Shown: positions 33,336-41,975, counted from the stretch's first letter. The stretch is 64,000 bases of DNA from JAWKIW01 sp046331175 (GCA_046331175.1 JAXLRI010000008.1:62001-126000), one strand, 5' to 3'. Made by a program: numbers and translations. Notes: generated from the letters alone by a model not told the origin.

Positions 33336-35054
33336 TCACCCGCCGACCGGCGCCTTCCACATCGCCGTGTAGAACGGCGTCGTCGGGTAGGGCGCCTGGG
33401 CGGTGGCCTGCGTGCCGGGGAAGGTCGTCCCCTTCAGGCCGCGCAGCGAGTTCGAGGCCACGAAGCCGGTGCGGGCGTTGACCAGGAACACCATCGGCAC
33501 GTCGGCGGCCAGGCGCTTCTGCACCGAGGCGATGGCCTGGACCCGGGCGTCGGGCGTGCTCGCCGCCCGGAAGGCGTCCATGCCAGCCACGATCTCGGGG
33601 TCGTCGAGCCGGGAGAAGTTGAGCGACAGGCCGGTCGGGTTCGCCTTGGTGGCGATGAAGACGTAGCTCTGGTCGGGTGACGGTGAGCCCCGCAGCACGA
33701 ACCCGGCCGCCTGGAAGTCGCCGGTGGCGATGACCGTGCGGATGAGCTGGGTCTGCTCGATCGCCTGCAGGTTGGCCACGATGCCGGCCTCCTCGAGCTG
33801 GCTCTTGAGGCTCTGGGCGATGGCGAGGTACTGCGGGTCGGGCGGCACGAGGGCCGTGAACTCGAGCTTCTTGCCGTGCTTGCGCTCGTACTCGGCGGCG
33901 AGGTCCTTGGCCTTGGCCGTGTCGGGCTTCGGGTAGCCGGCCGTCTCCGGCGAGATGTAGTACGGCGAGCCCTCCTCAAACATGCCCCAGCTGCCGGGGA
34001 AGGCGCTCTGGTAGGCCTGCTCGGAGAGCTTCTTCTGGTCGGTGGCGTACTGGATGGCCTGCCGTGCGGTCAGGTCGTCGAAGGGCTCCTTGGCGGTGTT
34101 CATGGCGAACACCGTCTCGTCGGTCTCCCACCCGACGTTGGTGATCATCTGCACCTCACCCCGCGAGGCGGCGGCCGCCGCCTGGCGGTAGGCGTCGGGG
34201 GTGAGCACCTCCATGGCGTCGATGTCACCGGCGGTCAGCGCGTTGCCGCGCGAGCTGGCGTCGCCGAGCACGCGGAACTCGACGGACTCGAGGTACGGCA
34301 GCGCCACGCCGGCATCGTCCTTGCGCCAGTACGCAGCGTTCTTCTTGGTCTTGGTGTAGTTGTCGCGCTGGCGGTCCTGGTAGACGAACGGGCCGGTGCC
34401 GATCGGCTTGGCGTTGGCGGCAGCCGGGTCGTCGAGCATGGCCGGCGCCACGACGTAGCCGGACTGCATGGCCAACGAGGCCGGGAACGTCGCCCACGGC
34501 TTCGACATGGTGATCTTCACCTGCAGCGAGCCGACGACGTCGATCGACGTGATCAGGTTGAACGCCTGGGCGGTGAGGCCCGACTTCCGACCGGTCTCGA
34601 GGTTGCGCTTGAGGGCGCTGGCATCGAGGGGCGTGTCGTCGTGGAAGGTCACGCCGGGTCGCAGCGTGATGGTCCACGACATGAAGTCACCGGAGGGCTG
34701 GAAGGACTCGGCGAGGTAGGGCTTGGCGATGCCCTTGTCGTCGATGGCAGCCAGCGGCTCGATCATGGCGTTGGCCACCAGGTACGACGAGTTGCTCCAC
34801 TGGCCCACGTAGGGGTTGAGGCTGTCGGTCTCGGCCGCTACCCCGACGATCAGCGCGCCGCCCGCCTTGGGCGTGCCCTGGGTGGGCGTCACCCGATCGG
34901 GCTTGGCGGCGGCGACGGTCGCTTGGCGCGGCGCCTCCGACGTCCCCGTCGACGATTCGGTGCCCGACTTGCTGCTGCAGCCCGCCACGGCTGCCAGCGC
35001 GACGAACACCACCGACGCCACGACAGCGCGAGCGCTGCCCTTCGACTTGTGCAT
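33336..35054 (-). CDS. Peptide/nickel-type ABC substrate-binding lipoprotein
   Basis: 572-residue extracytoplasmic binding protein of the SBP_bac_5 family (peptide, nickel or similar). A signal peptide ends in lipobox AVAGCSSK. Family segments: LIVGVAAETDSLNPYVGQW, WTITLRPGVTFHDDTPLDA, VVAPAMLDD and KPIGTGPFVYQ. The start ATG 35054 has AGGGG 5 bases upstream. No permease or ATPase gene is adjacent, so it is an orphan binding protein that may serve a transporter elsewhere. A repeat-rich region and a TetR gene lie upstream and divergent. The family is clear; ligand unknown. Confidence 0.88.
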   Translation of the reverse strand: MHKSKGSARAVVASVVFVALAAVAGCSSKSGTESSTGTSEAPRQATVAAAKPDRVTPTQGTPKAGGALIVGVAAETDSLNPYVGQWSNSSYLVANAMIEPLAAIDDKGIAKPYLAESFQPSGDFMSWTITLRPGVTFHDDTPLDASALKRNLETGRKSGLTAQAFNLITSIDVVGSLQVKITMSKPWATFPASLAMQSGYVVAPAMLDDPAAANAKPIGTGPFVYQDRQRDNYTKTKKNAAYWRKDDAGVALPYLESVEFRVLGDASSRGNALTAGDIDAMEVLTPDAYRQAAAAASRGEVQMITNVGWETDETVFAMNTAKEPFDDLTARQAIQYATDQKKLSEQAYQSAFPGSWGMFEEGSPYYISPETAGYPKPDTAKAKDLAAEYERKHGKKLEFTALVPPDPQYLAIAQSLKSQLEEAGIVANLQAIEQTQLIRTVIATGDFQAAGFVLRGSPSPDQSYVFIATKANPTGLSLNFSRLDDPEIVAGMDAFRAASTPDARVQAIASVQKRLAADVPMVFLVNARTGFVASNSLRGLKGTTFPGTQATAQAPYPTTPFYTAMWKAPVGG

Positions 35055-35084
35055 CTCGACCCCTGAGCTGTGTTCCGACCCCGA

Positions 35085-35225
35085 CCCGACCTGACCCCGG
35101 TCCCCGACCCGACCGACCTGACCCCGCCTCGACCTGACCCCGCTCGACCTGACCGACCTGACCCCGCCTCGACCTGACCCCGCTCGACCTGACCGACCTG
35201 ACCTCGCTCGACCTGACCCCACCTC
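35085..35225. repeat. Tandem repeat upstream of binding protein
   Basis: A 40-base unit at 35121-35160 is repeated exactly at 35161-35200, and partial units flank it. It is itself built from cgacctgacc and cgacctgaccccgc. It occupies the likely promoter or leader region of the minus-strand binding-protein gene. Confidence 0.9.
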
Positions 35226-35385
35226 GACCCGCGCCCGCCCGGCGCTGGCCTCTGCATCGGCGTCCGGCCCCAGCAGGTTGAGCGATCGGCGACATCCAGG
35301 CGCATCGTTCATCGTCCCGTCACCGTCGGCGACGACCCCGCCCTCCGGGCGGGTGGCGCCGTGGTGCGCCGGACCCGCCGCCTTT

Positions 35386-35401
35386 GTTACCGTCTGGTAA
35401 C
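35386..35401. promoter_or_regulatory. Probable TetR operator GTTACC-N4-GGTAAC
   Basis: Perfect inverted repeat GTTACC-gtct-GGTAAC, relatively A/T-rich, about 75 bases before the TetR start and between it and the divergent binding-protein gene. Size and symmetry fit a TetR-family dimer site, so autoregulation is likely. Confidence 0.6.
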
Positions 35402-35402
35402 C

Positions 35403-35480
35403 ATGGCGCTGCACCTCCTCCCCCCTCTGCCGGGCCGACCGCGTCCGGCCGGCGCCTCGCCTCTCGGCGGCCGTCGGTGA
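35403..35480 (+). CDS. Possible 25-codon leader frame
   Basis: ATG 35403, directly after the operator palindrome, opens a 25-codon frame ending TGA at 35478-35480. It overlaps the GTG of the TetR gene by 4 bases (GTGA). The peptide (MALHLLPPLPGRP...) is Pro/Arg-rich with no known family. It may be translated to couple initiation, or may be chance. Confidence 0.25.
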   Translation: MALHLLPPLPGRPRPAGASPLGGRR

Positions 35481-36064
35481 GCGCCCGCCTGCCCGCCGCC
35501 GAGCGGCGCCAGCAGCTGCTCGACGTGGCCCTCGAGGTGTTCTCCCGCAAGGGGTTCCACGAGGCGTCGATGAACGACATCGCCGATGCCGCCGGGGTCA
35601 CCAAGCCCGTCCTGTACCAGCACTTCGGGTCCAAGCGCGAGCTGTACCTCGAGCTGCTGCGGGAGATGGGTGACCAGCTGCGCGACGCCGTGGGCAAGGC
35701 CACCGCCGGCGCCCCCGGGCCCCGCCAGCAGGTCGAGGCCGGCTTCGAGGCCTACTTCCGCTGGGTCACCGAGAACCGGGGTGGCTTCCACGTGCTGTTC
35801 GCCGGCGACACCCGCCGCGACCGCGAGTTCGTCGCCGAGGTCCTCAAGGTCGAGACCGAGATCGCGGATGCCATCGCCCAGCTCATCGTCATCGACGGGC
35901 TGTCGACCGACCGCCGCCGCCTCCTGGCCTACGGCATCGTCGGCATCTCCGAGACCACCAGCCGCCACTGGCTGGCCGACGACCTCGACCTCGGCCCCGC
36001 CGAGCTGGCCGCCCAGGTCGCCGAGCTCGCCTGGGCCGGCCTCCGCGGCCTCCGCCCCGCCTGA
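35477..36064 (+). CDS. TetR-family regulator
   Basis: 195-residue repressor. The N-terminal helix-turn-helix is ALEVFSRKGFHEASMNDIAD followed by AAGVTKPVLYQHFGSKREL, the TetR signature. The C-terminal ligand domain is all-helical. GTG 35477 is preferred as it starts just before the first helix; a longer in-frame GC-rich start is possible but adds sequence unlike the family. Its probable operator lies upstream. Likely targets are itself, the divergent binding protein and possibly the downstream MFS gene. Inducer unknown. Confidence 0.88.
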   Translation: MSARLPAAERRQQLLDVALEVFSRKGFHEASMNDIADAAGVTKPVLYQHFGSKRELYLELLREMGDQLRDAVGKATAGAPGPRQQVEAGFEAYFRWVTENRGGFHVLFAGDTRRDREFVAEVLKVETEIADAIAQLIVIDGLSTDRRRLLAYGIVGISETTSRHWLADDLDLGPAELAAQVAELAWAGLRGLRPA

Positions 36065-36117
36065 CCGGCGGACCACCGGCCGGATCGCCCGACCGGACCG
36101 GACCGGACCAGGACGTT

Positions 36118-36137
36118 TCGCGACAAGCGTGTTGCGA
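36118..36137. promoter_or_regulatory. Operator 1 in MFS promoter
   Basis: TCGCGACA-agcg-TGTTGCGA, one mismatch between arms. It covers a possible -35 (TTGCGA, 36132-36137); TAGACC at 36156-36161 lies 18 bases further on. It shares the core GACA-N4-TGT with operator 2. Confidence 0.55.
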
Positions 36138-36161
36138 TTCGCGGCTCGGCCCCGGTAGACC

Positions 36162-36187
36162 GTTCCGAGACATCTCTGTCGCGGAAC
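36162..36187. promoter_or_regulatory. Operator 2 in MFS promoter
   Basis: GTTCCGAGACA-tctc-TGTCGCGGAAC, 11-base arms with one mismatch. It sits just downstream of the likely -10 and 16 bases before the MFS start. Binding here would block transcription; a TetR protein is the probable ligand. Confidence 0.65.
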
Positions 36188-36203
36188 GAGGGAGAGGGAC
36201 GCG

Positions 36204-37826
36204 ATGACCGTCGAGGAACACGCCTACCAGCGCCGCTGGCTGATCCTGGCCGTGCTGTGCTTCAGCCTGCTGGTGATCGTGCTGGACAACTCGATCCTCA
36301 ACGTGGCGATCCCCACCATCGTCAAGGAGCTCGGCGCCACCAACAGCCAGCTCCAGTGGATCATCGACTCCTACACGCTGGTCTTCGCCGGCCTCCTGCT
36401 CACCGCCGGCTCGCTCGGCGACCGCTACGGACGGCGGGGCGCCCTCCAGCTGGGCTTCTTGATCTTCGGCATCGGCTCGCTGGCCTCGGCCCTGGCCTCG
36501 TCGGCCGACCAGCTCATCGCCACCCGGGCCTTCATGGGCATCGGCGGGGCGCTGATCATGCCCGCCACCCTGTCGATCATCACCAACGTGTTCCCCGACG
36601 AGGAGCGGGGCCGGGCCATCGGCGTGTGGGCCGGCGTGGCCGGCCTCGGCGGCGCCCTCGGCCCGCTCACCGGCGGCTTCCTCGTCGAGCACTTCTACTG
36701 GGGTTCGGTGTTCCTCGTGAACATCCCGATCGTGATCGTCGGCATCGTCGCCGGCTTCGTGCTCATCCCCACGTCGAAGGACCCCACCGCCCCCAAGCTC
36801 GACCCGCTCGGCGCCGTGCTGTCGATCACCGGCCTGGTCGCCCTGCTCTACGGCCTGATCGAGGCGCCGGGCGAGGGCTGGACCTCCCCCACCATCCTCA
36901 CCGCCTTCGGCATCGGCATCGTGCTGCTGGCCGCCTTCGGCGCCTGGGAGCTGCACACCGACCACCCCATGCTCGACCTGCGGTTCTTCAAGAACCCCCG
37001 CTTCTCGGCGGCCAGCGGCTCGATCACCCTGGTGTTCTTCGCCATGTTCGGGTCGATGTTCCTGCTGACCCAGTACCTGCAGTTCGTGCTGGCCTACACG
37101 CCGCTCGAGACGGGCGTCCGCATGCTGCCCTTCGCCGCCACGATGATGGTGGCCGCCCCGATGAGCGCCAAGATCACCGAGAAGACCGGCACCAAGCTGA
37201 TCGTGGCCGGTGGCCTCGGCCTGGTCACCCTCGGCCTGCTGTCGATGACCGGCCTGCAGGTCGACACCTCCTACGGCGGCGTGGTGATCCGGCTGATGCT
37301 GATCGCCCTGGGCATGGCCTTCGTGATGGCGCCGGCCACCGAATCGGTCATGGGGTCGCTGCCGCTGGCCAAGGCCGGCGTCGGGTCGGCCGTCAACGAC
37401 ACCACCCGCCAGGTCGGTGGCGCCCTCGGCGTCGCCGTCATCGGCAGCGTGCTGTCGTCGACCTACGGCACCAAGGTCGCCGAGTTCTTCGCCGGCACGC
37501 CGGCACCGGCCCAGGCCGTCGATGCCGCCAAGGGCTCGCTCGGCGGCGCCATCGGCGTGGCCGAGAACCTGCGGTCACTCGGTCAGGGACCGCTGGCCGA
37601 CAAGCTGCTGGCGGTCGCCAACCAGTCGTTCGTCGACGCCCTGCACACCGGTGCCCTGGTGGCGGCGGTCGCCACCTTCGCCGGCGTGCTCGTCGCCCTG
37701 GCGTTCCTGCCCGCCCGGGCCCAGGCCCGCGACCGAGCGCTCCAGCACGACGAGTACGCGGTCGAGCACCAGGGCGACCTGGGCATCCCCGACACCGAGC
37801 TGGCCCCGGCACCGATCGTCGACTGA
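36204..37826 (+). CDS. MFS exporter, EmrB/QacA type
   Basis: 540-residue antiporter-type transporter with about 14 helices. Motifs: VLDNSILNVAIPTIVKELGA (helix 1), SLGDRYGRRGALQ (motif A), GLGGALGPLTGGFLVEHFYW (motif C). ATG 36204 has a GGGAGAGGG site upstream. Two inverted repeats in its promoter and a TetR gene 6 bases downstream form the classic efflux-pump-plus-repressor arrangement. Substrate is probably a toxic or antibiotic-like small molecule; not identifiable from sequence. Confidence 0.92.
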   Translation: MTVEEHAYQRRWLILAVLCFSLLVIVLDNSILNVAIPTIVKELGATNSQLQWIIDSYTLVFAGLLLTAGSLGDRYGRRGALQLGFLIFGIGSLASALASSADQLIATRAFMGIGGALIMPATLSIITNVFPDEERGRAIGVWAGVAGLGGALGPLTGGFLVEHFYWGSVFLVNIPIVIVGIVAGFVLIPTSKDPTAPKLDPLGAVLSITGLVALLYGLIEAPGEGWTSPTILTAFGIGIVLLAAFGAWELHTDHPMLDLRFFKNPRFSAASGSITLVFFAMFGSMFLLTQYLQFVLAYTPLETGVRMLPFAATMMVAAPMSAKITEKTGTKLIVAGGLGLVTLGLLSMTGLQVDTSYGGVVIRLMLIALGMAFVMAPATESVMGSLPLAKAGVGSAVNDTTRQVGGALGVAVIGSVLSSTYGTKVAEFFAGTPAPAQAVDAAKGSLGGAIGVAENLRSLGQGPLADKLLAVANQSFVDALHTGALVAAVATFAGVLVALAFLPARAQARDRALQHDEYAVEHQGDLGIPDTELAPAPIVD

Positions 37827-37832
37827 GCGACG

Positions 37833-38492
37833 GTGACCGCGCCTCGCTCCTCTCCCGCCGTCGATCGGGCTCGCTCGGCGGGACCGTGCCTGCCCGACGA
37901 CCGCACCGAAGCCGCTCGGCCCGGTCGACCGCGCAGCGCCGAGGCCGACCGCGCCATCGACGCCGCGGCACTCGACCTCTTCGCCGAGTGCGGCTTCGAC
38001 GGCGTGACCATCGAGGCGGTGGCCCAGCGGGCCGGGGTGGCCCGCTCCACCGTCTACCGCCGCTACCCCTGCAAGGCCGACCTGCTCGTCGACGCCGCCG
38101 CCCGGCTCACCGACGAGGTGCGCACGGTGCCCGACACCGGCACCATCGAGGGCGACCTGCTCGAGGTGGGCCGCCAGCTGCGGCACATGCTGACCGCCAC
38201 CCAGGTCGGCCGGACGGTACCGGCGGCCATCGCCGCCGCCGCCCGCCACCCCGAGCTGGCCACCGCCCACCGAGCGATGGTCCGGCAGCGCCGGGGCGAG
38301 TTCAAGGTCGTCATCGCACGAGCGGTCGAGCGGGACGAGCTGCCGGCCGACGTCGACGCCGACCTCTTGCTCGACCTCGTCCTGGCCCCGCTCTTCTACC
38401 GCGTCCTGCTGAGCGGCGAGCCCGTCACCGACCGCTACCTTCGCCGCATCGTCGGCTCCGCGGTCGAGGGCGCGCGTCGCGGCGACGGCTGA
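37833..38492 (+). CDS. TetR-family regulator of the MFS pump
   Basis: 219-residue regulator. A disordered Arg/Pro-rich N-terminus precedes the HTH (ALDLFAECGFDGVTIEAVAQ, then RAGVARSTVYRRYPCKADLL), ending in an all-helical ligand domain. The GTG start lies 6 bases after the MFS stop, so the regulator is translated from the pump transcript and would be made with it, giving negative feedback. The two inverted repeats before the pump gene are its most likely binding sites. The other TetR 1.5 kb upstream is a less likely alternative. Confidence 0.9.
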   Translation: MTAPRSSPAVDRARSAGPCLPDDRTEAARPGRPRSAEADRAIDAAALDLFAECGFDGVTIEAVAQRAGVARSTVYRRYPCKADLLVDAAARLTDEVRTVPDTGTIEGDLLEVGRQLRHMLTATQVGRTVPAAIAAAARHPELATAHRAMVRQRRGEFKVVIARAVERDELPADVDADLLLDLVLAPLFYRVLLSGEPVTDRYLRRIVGSAVEGARRGDG

Positions 38493-38782
38493 TCGGTCGG
38501 TTCGTCCGGCCCATCGGGCCCGCTCCCCGCTCGAGCCGCAAGTCACGGGCCGCAAGTCACGGGCCGCGGCACGGCACCGACGGCCTCACCGAGACCCGGA
38601 CAGCCGGTGACGACACGTTCGGGATCGACCGCCCCGCACGGTGAGCCGCACCCTGACGACCCATCGACCGAGAACCCGGGCCCGATCGGCCCATCGGTTC
38701 CAGGGGGCCGGGCGGTGCGCAATGGGATGGTGGGACGCTCGTCACAAGGCATGACTGACTCTTGCCTTGTAGTGTTCCGATC
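38493..38782. other. Intergenic region with short direct repeat
   Basis: 290 bases, no supported gene. A 14-base unit gccgcaagtcacgg is directly repeated at 38535 and 38549. The last 40 bases are less GC-rich and include tgactgactcttgccttg, the likely promoter for the AbrB-type gene, which has no visible ribosome site and may be leaderless. Confidence 0.5.
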
Positions 38783-39025
38783 ATGACTGCGACCGGTGAC
38801 CTACGTGTCTCATCCCGCGGCCAGATGAGCCTTCCTTCGTCGGCCCGGCATCGTTGGGGCCTCGACGACGGCGGCGACGTGGGCTATCTCGACCTCGGCG
38901 ATGCAATCGTCATCGTTCCCGGCGGGACCGCCGAGCTCCGGCGCGAGCTGCTCGATGCGGTGTCAGCCCAGGATTGGGACCAGGCGCGACAAGGGTTCGG
39001 CGACGACGAGCTGGCCAACGAGTGA
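38783..39025 (+). CDS. AbrB/SpoVT-type small DNA-binding protein (antitoxin-like)
   Basis: 80-residue protein with a swapped-hairpin AbrB fold: LRVSSRGQMSLPSSARHRWG followed by LDDGGDVGYLDLGDAIVIVP. Such proteins commonly serve as antitoxins that bind their own promoter. The C-terminal 25 residues (LLDAVSAQDWDQARQGFGDD) are acidic, as expected of a toxin-binding tail. ATG 38783 gives the usual length; a TTG at 38762 is in frame. Its stop overlaps the next gene by 4 bases (GTGA), the standard toxin-antitoxin layout. Confidence 0.8.
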   Translation: MTATGDLRVSSRGQMSLPSSARHRWGLDDGGDVGYLDLGDAIVIVPGGTAELRRELLDAVSAQDWDQARQGFGDDELANE

Positions 39026-39456
39026 CCACAGCGCTCATCGACGACCAGCTGCTCGGGGCGGTCCTACGGGGCCGCCGGCCACGGGTGTTGGCGTCGAAGG
39101 AGATCTACACGACGGGCTGCTGGTACGTCCGGCTGTGCCAGGCCGCGCTCGGCGCCCACGAACGGACCGGGGTGCTGTCTGGACCGTTCGCAGCGCTTCC
39201 CGAGCCGCTTCGCCAACGAGCGCTCGCCGCGGTGTTGGAGCTCCCAGACGAGGTCGGGATGCTCAGCCTCCGTGAGCTCGGCCCGACCATCGCCGAGCTC
39301 CGCAGCCGACATCAGCTCAACATCTTGAGCATCGAGGCCCTCGCCGCTGCATCACGGCTCAACGCCCACGTGCACCTGAGCGCGTCGTCACCAAAGCTGG
39401 AGCAAGCGCTCCGATCAGCCAACCTCGAGGTCAAGGTTCACCCACCACCGCGCTGA
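39022..39456 (+). CDS. Partner of AbrB-type gene, possible PIN-like toxin
   Basis: 144-residue protein without a confident family. It opens TALIDDQLLGAVLRGRRPRV, where an Asp pair after a hydrophobic strand recalls PIN nucleases. It later has YTTGCWYVRLCQAALG, LPDEVGMLSLRELGPTIAEL and IEALAAASRLNAHVHLSASS, where a Ser/Asp end could fit a degraded PIN core. Acidic residues needed for a full PIN active site are not all obvious, so it may be a divergent toxin or another function. The GTG start overlaps the AbrB stop. Gene pair, size and order support a toxin-antitoxin-like module. Confidence 0.7.
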   Translation: MTTALIDDQLLGAVLRGRRPRVLASKEIYTTGCWYVRLCQAALGAHERTGVLSGPFAALPEPLRQRALAAVLELPDEVGMLSLRELGPTIAELRSRHQLNILSIEALAAASRLNAHVHLSASSPKLEQALRSANLEVKVHPPPR

Positions 39457-39777
39457 GCTCGGACCTGACGCGTCAGATCCACGGATCAGCTCATCCATGG
39501 GGATGATCGGGACTGCGGCGCGTTGCGTTGACAACGGCAGCGCCCGGAACCGTCCCAGACCGAGCGGGCCGAACCCCGCCCAAGGGGCGGGCCGTTCGCC
39601 GGCTGTGCGCGCGTTCTGATCATCGGCGTTGGGCAGCTTTCCGCCACGGTCGGTGACGCTGGATCGGCCGCGTCCGCGCGGGCCGCGCTCGACCAGCGGG
39701 CCGTCGGGGCCGGCCCGATGGGCCGTCCATCCGCTCGATCGATCCAGACGGGGCCGCAGGTGCGAACCTGGTGCGTG
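39457..39777. other. Intergenic region before cyclase gene
   Basis: 321 bases. A perfect palindrome ctgacgcgtcag (39465-39476) right after the toxin-like stop could be a terminator stem. A weaker hairpin GTTG-cgttga-CAAC lies near 39525. No supported gene. Confidence 0.4.
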
Positions 39778-41856
39778 ATGACGGCGACGGCGGACAGCGA
39801 CGCGACCGGCCCCGACCCTGCGGGCCCGCAGGCTCGCGCCCCCGCCGACCGGCCGGACCGATCCGACGACGGTGCGGGCCGACCTGGCTCGGGTCCCCGT
39901 GAGCACCGCTACGCCTGGACGTGGGACCTGACCTCGGCGCCCGAGCAGCTGTGGCCGCTGCTGGCCGACACCGACCGCTTCGACCGCGACACCGGCGTGC
40001 CAGCCGTCCACCGCCGTCCCGAGGACGACCCGATCGACGCCGTGACCACCGGTCGGGTGGCGGTGACCACCCGGCAGTACGGCGTCCGGCTCGACTACGA
40101 ACAGGACCCGTGGGAGTGGGAGGCACCGCACTGGCTGCGGGTCCGGCGCCGCTTCCGCTCCGGCCCGCTGGCCACGCTCGACGTCGACATCCGGCTCGAG
40201 CCCCTCGATGCCGGCGGCACCCGGCTGCACTACGGCGTGGCCGCCCGACCCCGCAACGCCGTCCTCGGCCCGGCCATCCCCATCCAGATCGGGCTGATCT
40301 TCGCCCGCCGCTTCGAGGCCACCGCCCGCCGCTTCGACGACCTGGCGCAGGCCGGGACCCCGGAAGCGTCGTCGGCGCGGCGGACGCGCCTGTCGCGGCG
40401 GGGCCGCCAGCGGCTGGCCGACCAGGCATCGCGGACGGTGGCCGACGGGGCCGACGCCGCCGCCGTGGCCCACCTGGCCGACGCCGTCACCCACGACGAC
40501 GACACCGTGGTCGCCCGGCTGCGCCCGTACGCCCTGGCCGACACCTGGGGCCTCGACCGCCAGCGCGTGCTCGACGCGTGCCTGCGCGCCACGCGCTCGG
40601 GGATGCTCGCCTTCCGCTGGGACCTGCTGTGCCCCGAGTGCCGGGCGGCCAAGGCCAGCGTCCCCAGCCTGCGCGAGCTGCCCGAGTCGGTGCACTGCGA
40701 CACCTGCAACATCGACTACGGGCCCGGCTTCGCCCGATCGGTCGAGCTCACCTTCCGGCCCACCCCGGCCGTCCGCGAGGTCGACGACGCCCAGCACTGC
40801 ATCGGCAGCCCGATGGCCACCCCCCACGTGGTGGCCCAGGCGCTGCTGGCCGCGGGCCGGTCGATCGACCTCGGCCCGGCGCTGGAGACGGGCCGCTACC
40901 GCCTGCGAGCGCCGGGCATCCCCGGCGGCCGCTACCTGCGGGTGGCGACGGCCGCCGGCCCGACGGGTGCGCCGGTCGGCGAGCCGGCGGGTGCGCGGAC
41001 CGACGACGTGGCCGACGAGCCGGCGGGTGTGCCGGCGGGTGAGCGAGCCGACGACGTGGTCCACGAGGCGCCCGGGGCGATGACCGGGGCGATGACCGGT
41101 CCGGTGACGACGGCGGCCGTCGTCGTCGACCTGGGTGACGGCGGGTGGCCCGACGGCGAGGACGCCCTCACCCCCGGCGAGCGGCTGGTGGTCACCAACC
41201 GCAGCGACACCGAGCGGCTGGTGGTCCTCGAGCGCACCGCGTGGGGCGACCAGGCCGCCACCGCCGCCGACGTCACCGCCCGCCAGGAGTTCCGCGACCT
41301 GTTCGCCGAGGAGGCGCTGCGCCCCGGCGAGCACGTCTCGGTGGGCACGCTCACCGTCGTGTTCACCGACCTGCGCGACTCGACCCGCCTCTACCAGGAG
41401 GTGGGCGACGCGGTGGCCTTCGGCCGCGTCCTCGAGCACTTCGACCTGCTGCGGACCTGCGTGGCCGACGAGGGCGGTGCCGTGGTGAAGACCATCGGCG
41501 ACGCCATCCTCGCCGTCTTCGGCCACCCCGGTCCGGCGGTGCGAGCGGTGCGCGCCGCCCAGGAGGCCGTCGCCGGCGTCGACGGCCTCCACCTCAAGGC
41601 CGGCATCCACACCGGCCCGTGCATCGCCGTCACCATGAACGACCAGCTCGACTACTTCGGGTCGACGGTCAACCTCGCCGCTCGCCTGACCCCCCTGTCG
41701 ACCGGCGACGACATCGTCGTGTCGGCCGCCGTCCACGACGACCCCGACGTCCGGGCGCTGCTGTCGGATCCCGACCGGTGGGAGGTCGCCGAGCTGCGCT
41801 CGGCCCTCAAGGGCTTCGACGGCACCGCCACGCTCTACCGGCTCCGCCGCGCCTGA
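39778..41856 (+). CDS. SRPBCC/DUF5939/class III nucleotidyl cyclase
   Basis: 692-residue multidomain protein. A disordered Pro/Arg N-terminus is followed by a START/SRPBCC-like domain (EHRYAWTWDLTSAPEQLWPL...), then a DUF5939-type region with a CPECRAAK / CDTCNIDYGPGF zinc-ribbon-like pair, an Asp/Gly linker, and a C-terminal class III cyclase. Cyclase residues are intact: metal Asp531 (VVFTDLRDS) and Asp575 (IGDAILAVF), Lys571 for base recognition, and Asn632 and Arg636 (NLAARL). The Lys suggests ATP as substrate, giving cAMP, but a regulatory or guanylate role cannot be excluded. The lipid-binding-like fold may sense a hydrophobic ligand. No signal peptide; cytoplasmic. Confidence 0.82.
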   Translation: MTATADSDATGPDPAGPQARAPADRPDRSDDGAGRPGSGPREHRYAWTWDLTSAPEQLWPLLADTDRFDRDTGVPAVHRRPEDDPIDAVTTGRVAVTTRQYGVRLDYEQDPWEWEAPHWLRVRRRFRSGPLATLDVDIRLEPLDAGGTRLHYGVAARPRNAVLGPAIPIQIGLIFARRFEATARRFDDLAQAGTPEASSARRTRLSRRGRQRLADQASRTVADGADAAAVAHLADAVTHDDDTVVARLRPYALADTWGLDRQRVLDACLRATRSGMLAFRWDLLCPECRAAKASVPSLRELPESVHCDTCNIDYGPGFARSVELTFRPTPAVREVDDAQHCIGSPMATPHVVAQALLAAGRSIDLGPALETGRYRLRAPGIPGGRYLRVATAAGPTGAPVGEPAGARTDDVADEPAGVPAGERADDVVHEAPGAMTGAMTGPVTTAAVVVDLGDGGWPDGEDALTPGERLVVTNRSDTERLVVLERTAWGDQAATAADVTARQEFRDLFAEEALRPGEHVSVGTLTVVFTDLRDSTRLYQEVGDAVAFGRVLEHFDLLRTCVADEGGAVVKTIGDAILAVFGHPGPAVRAVRAAQEAVAGVDGLHLKAGIHTGPCIAVTMNDQLDYFGSTVNLAARLTPLSTGDDIVVSAAVHDDPDVRALLSDPDRWEVAELRSALKGFDGTATLYRLRRA

Positions 41857-41975
41857 CTGGCGGCGACACCAGCCCGACGAGGGCGGAGGTGCCGACCCAC
41901 CACGGTCAGGGGTGGTTCACCCGATGTTCACCCCGGCGACGCCGGAGGTGGCGCGGGCCGACCGGCACCAGCATC

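Noticed and set aside
35477..38492. One of the TetR genes being mftR
   Set aside because: MftR normally sits next to mftA. These regulators are about 26-29 kb away and have their own operators and targets.
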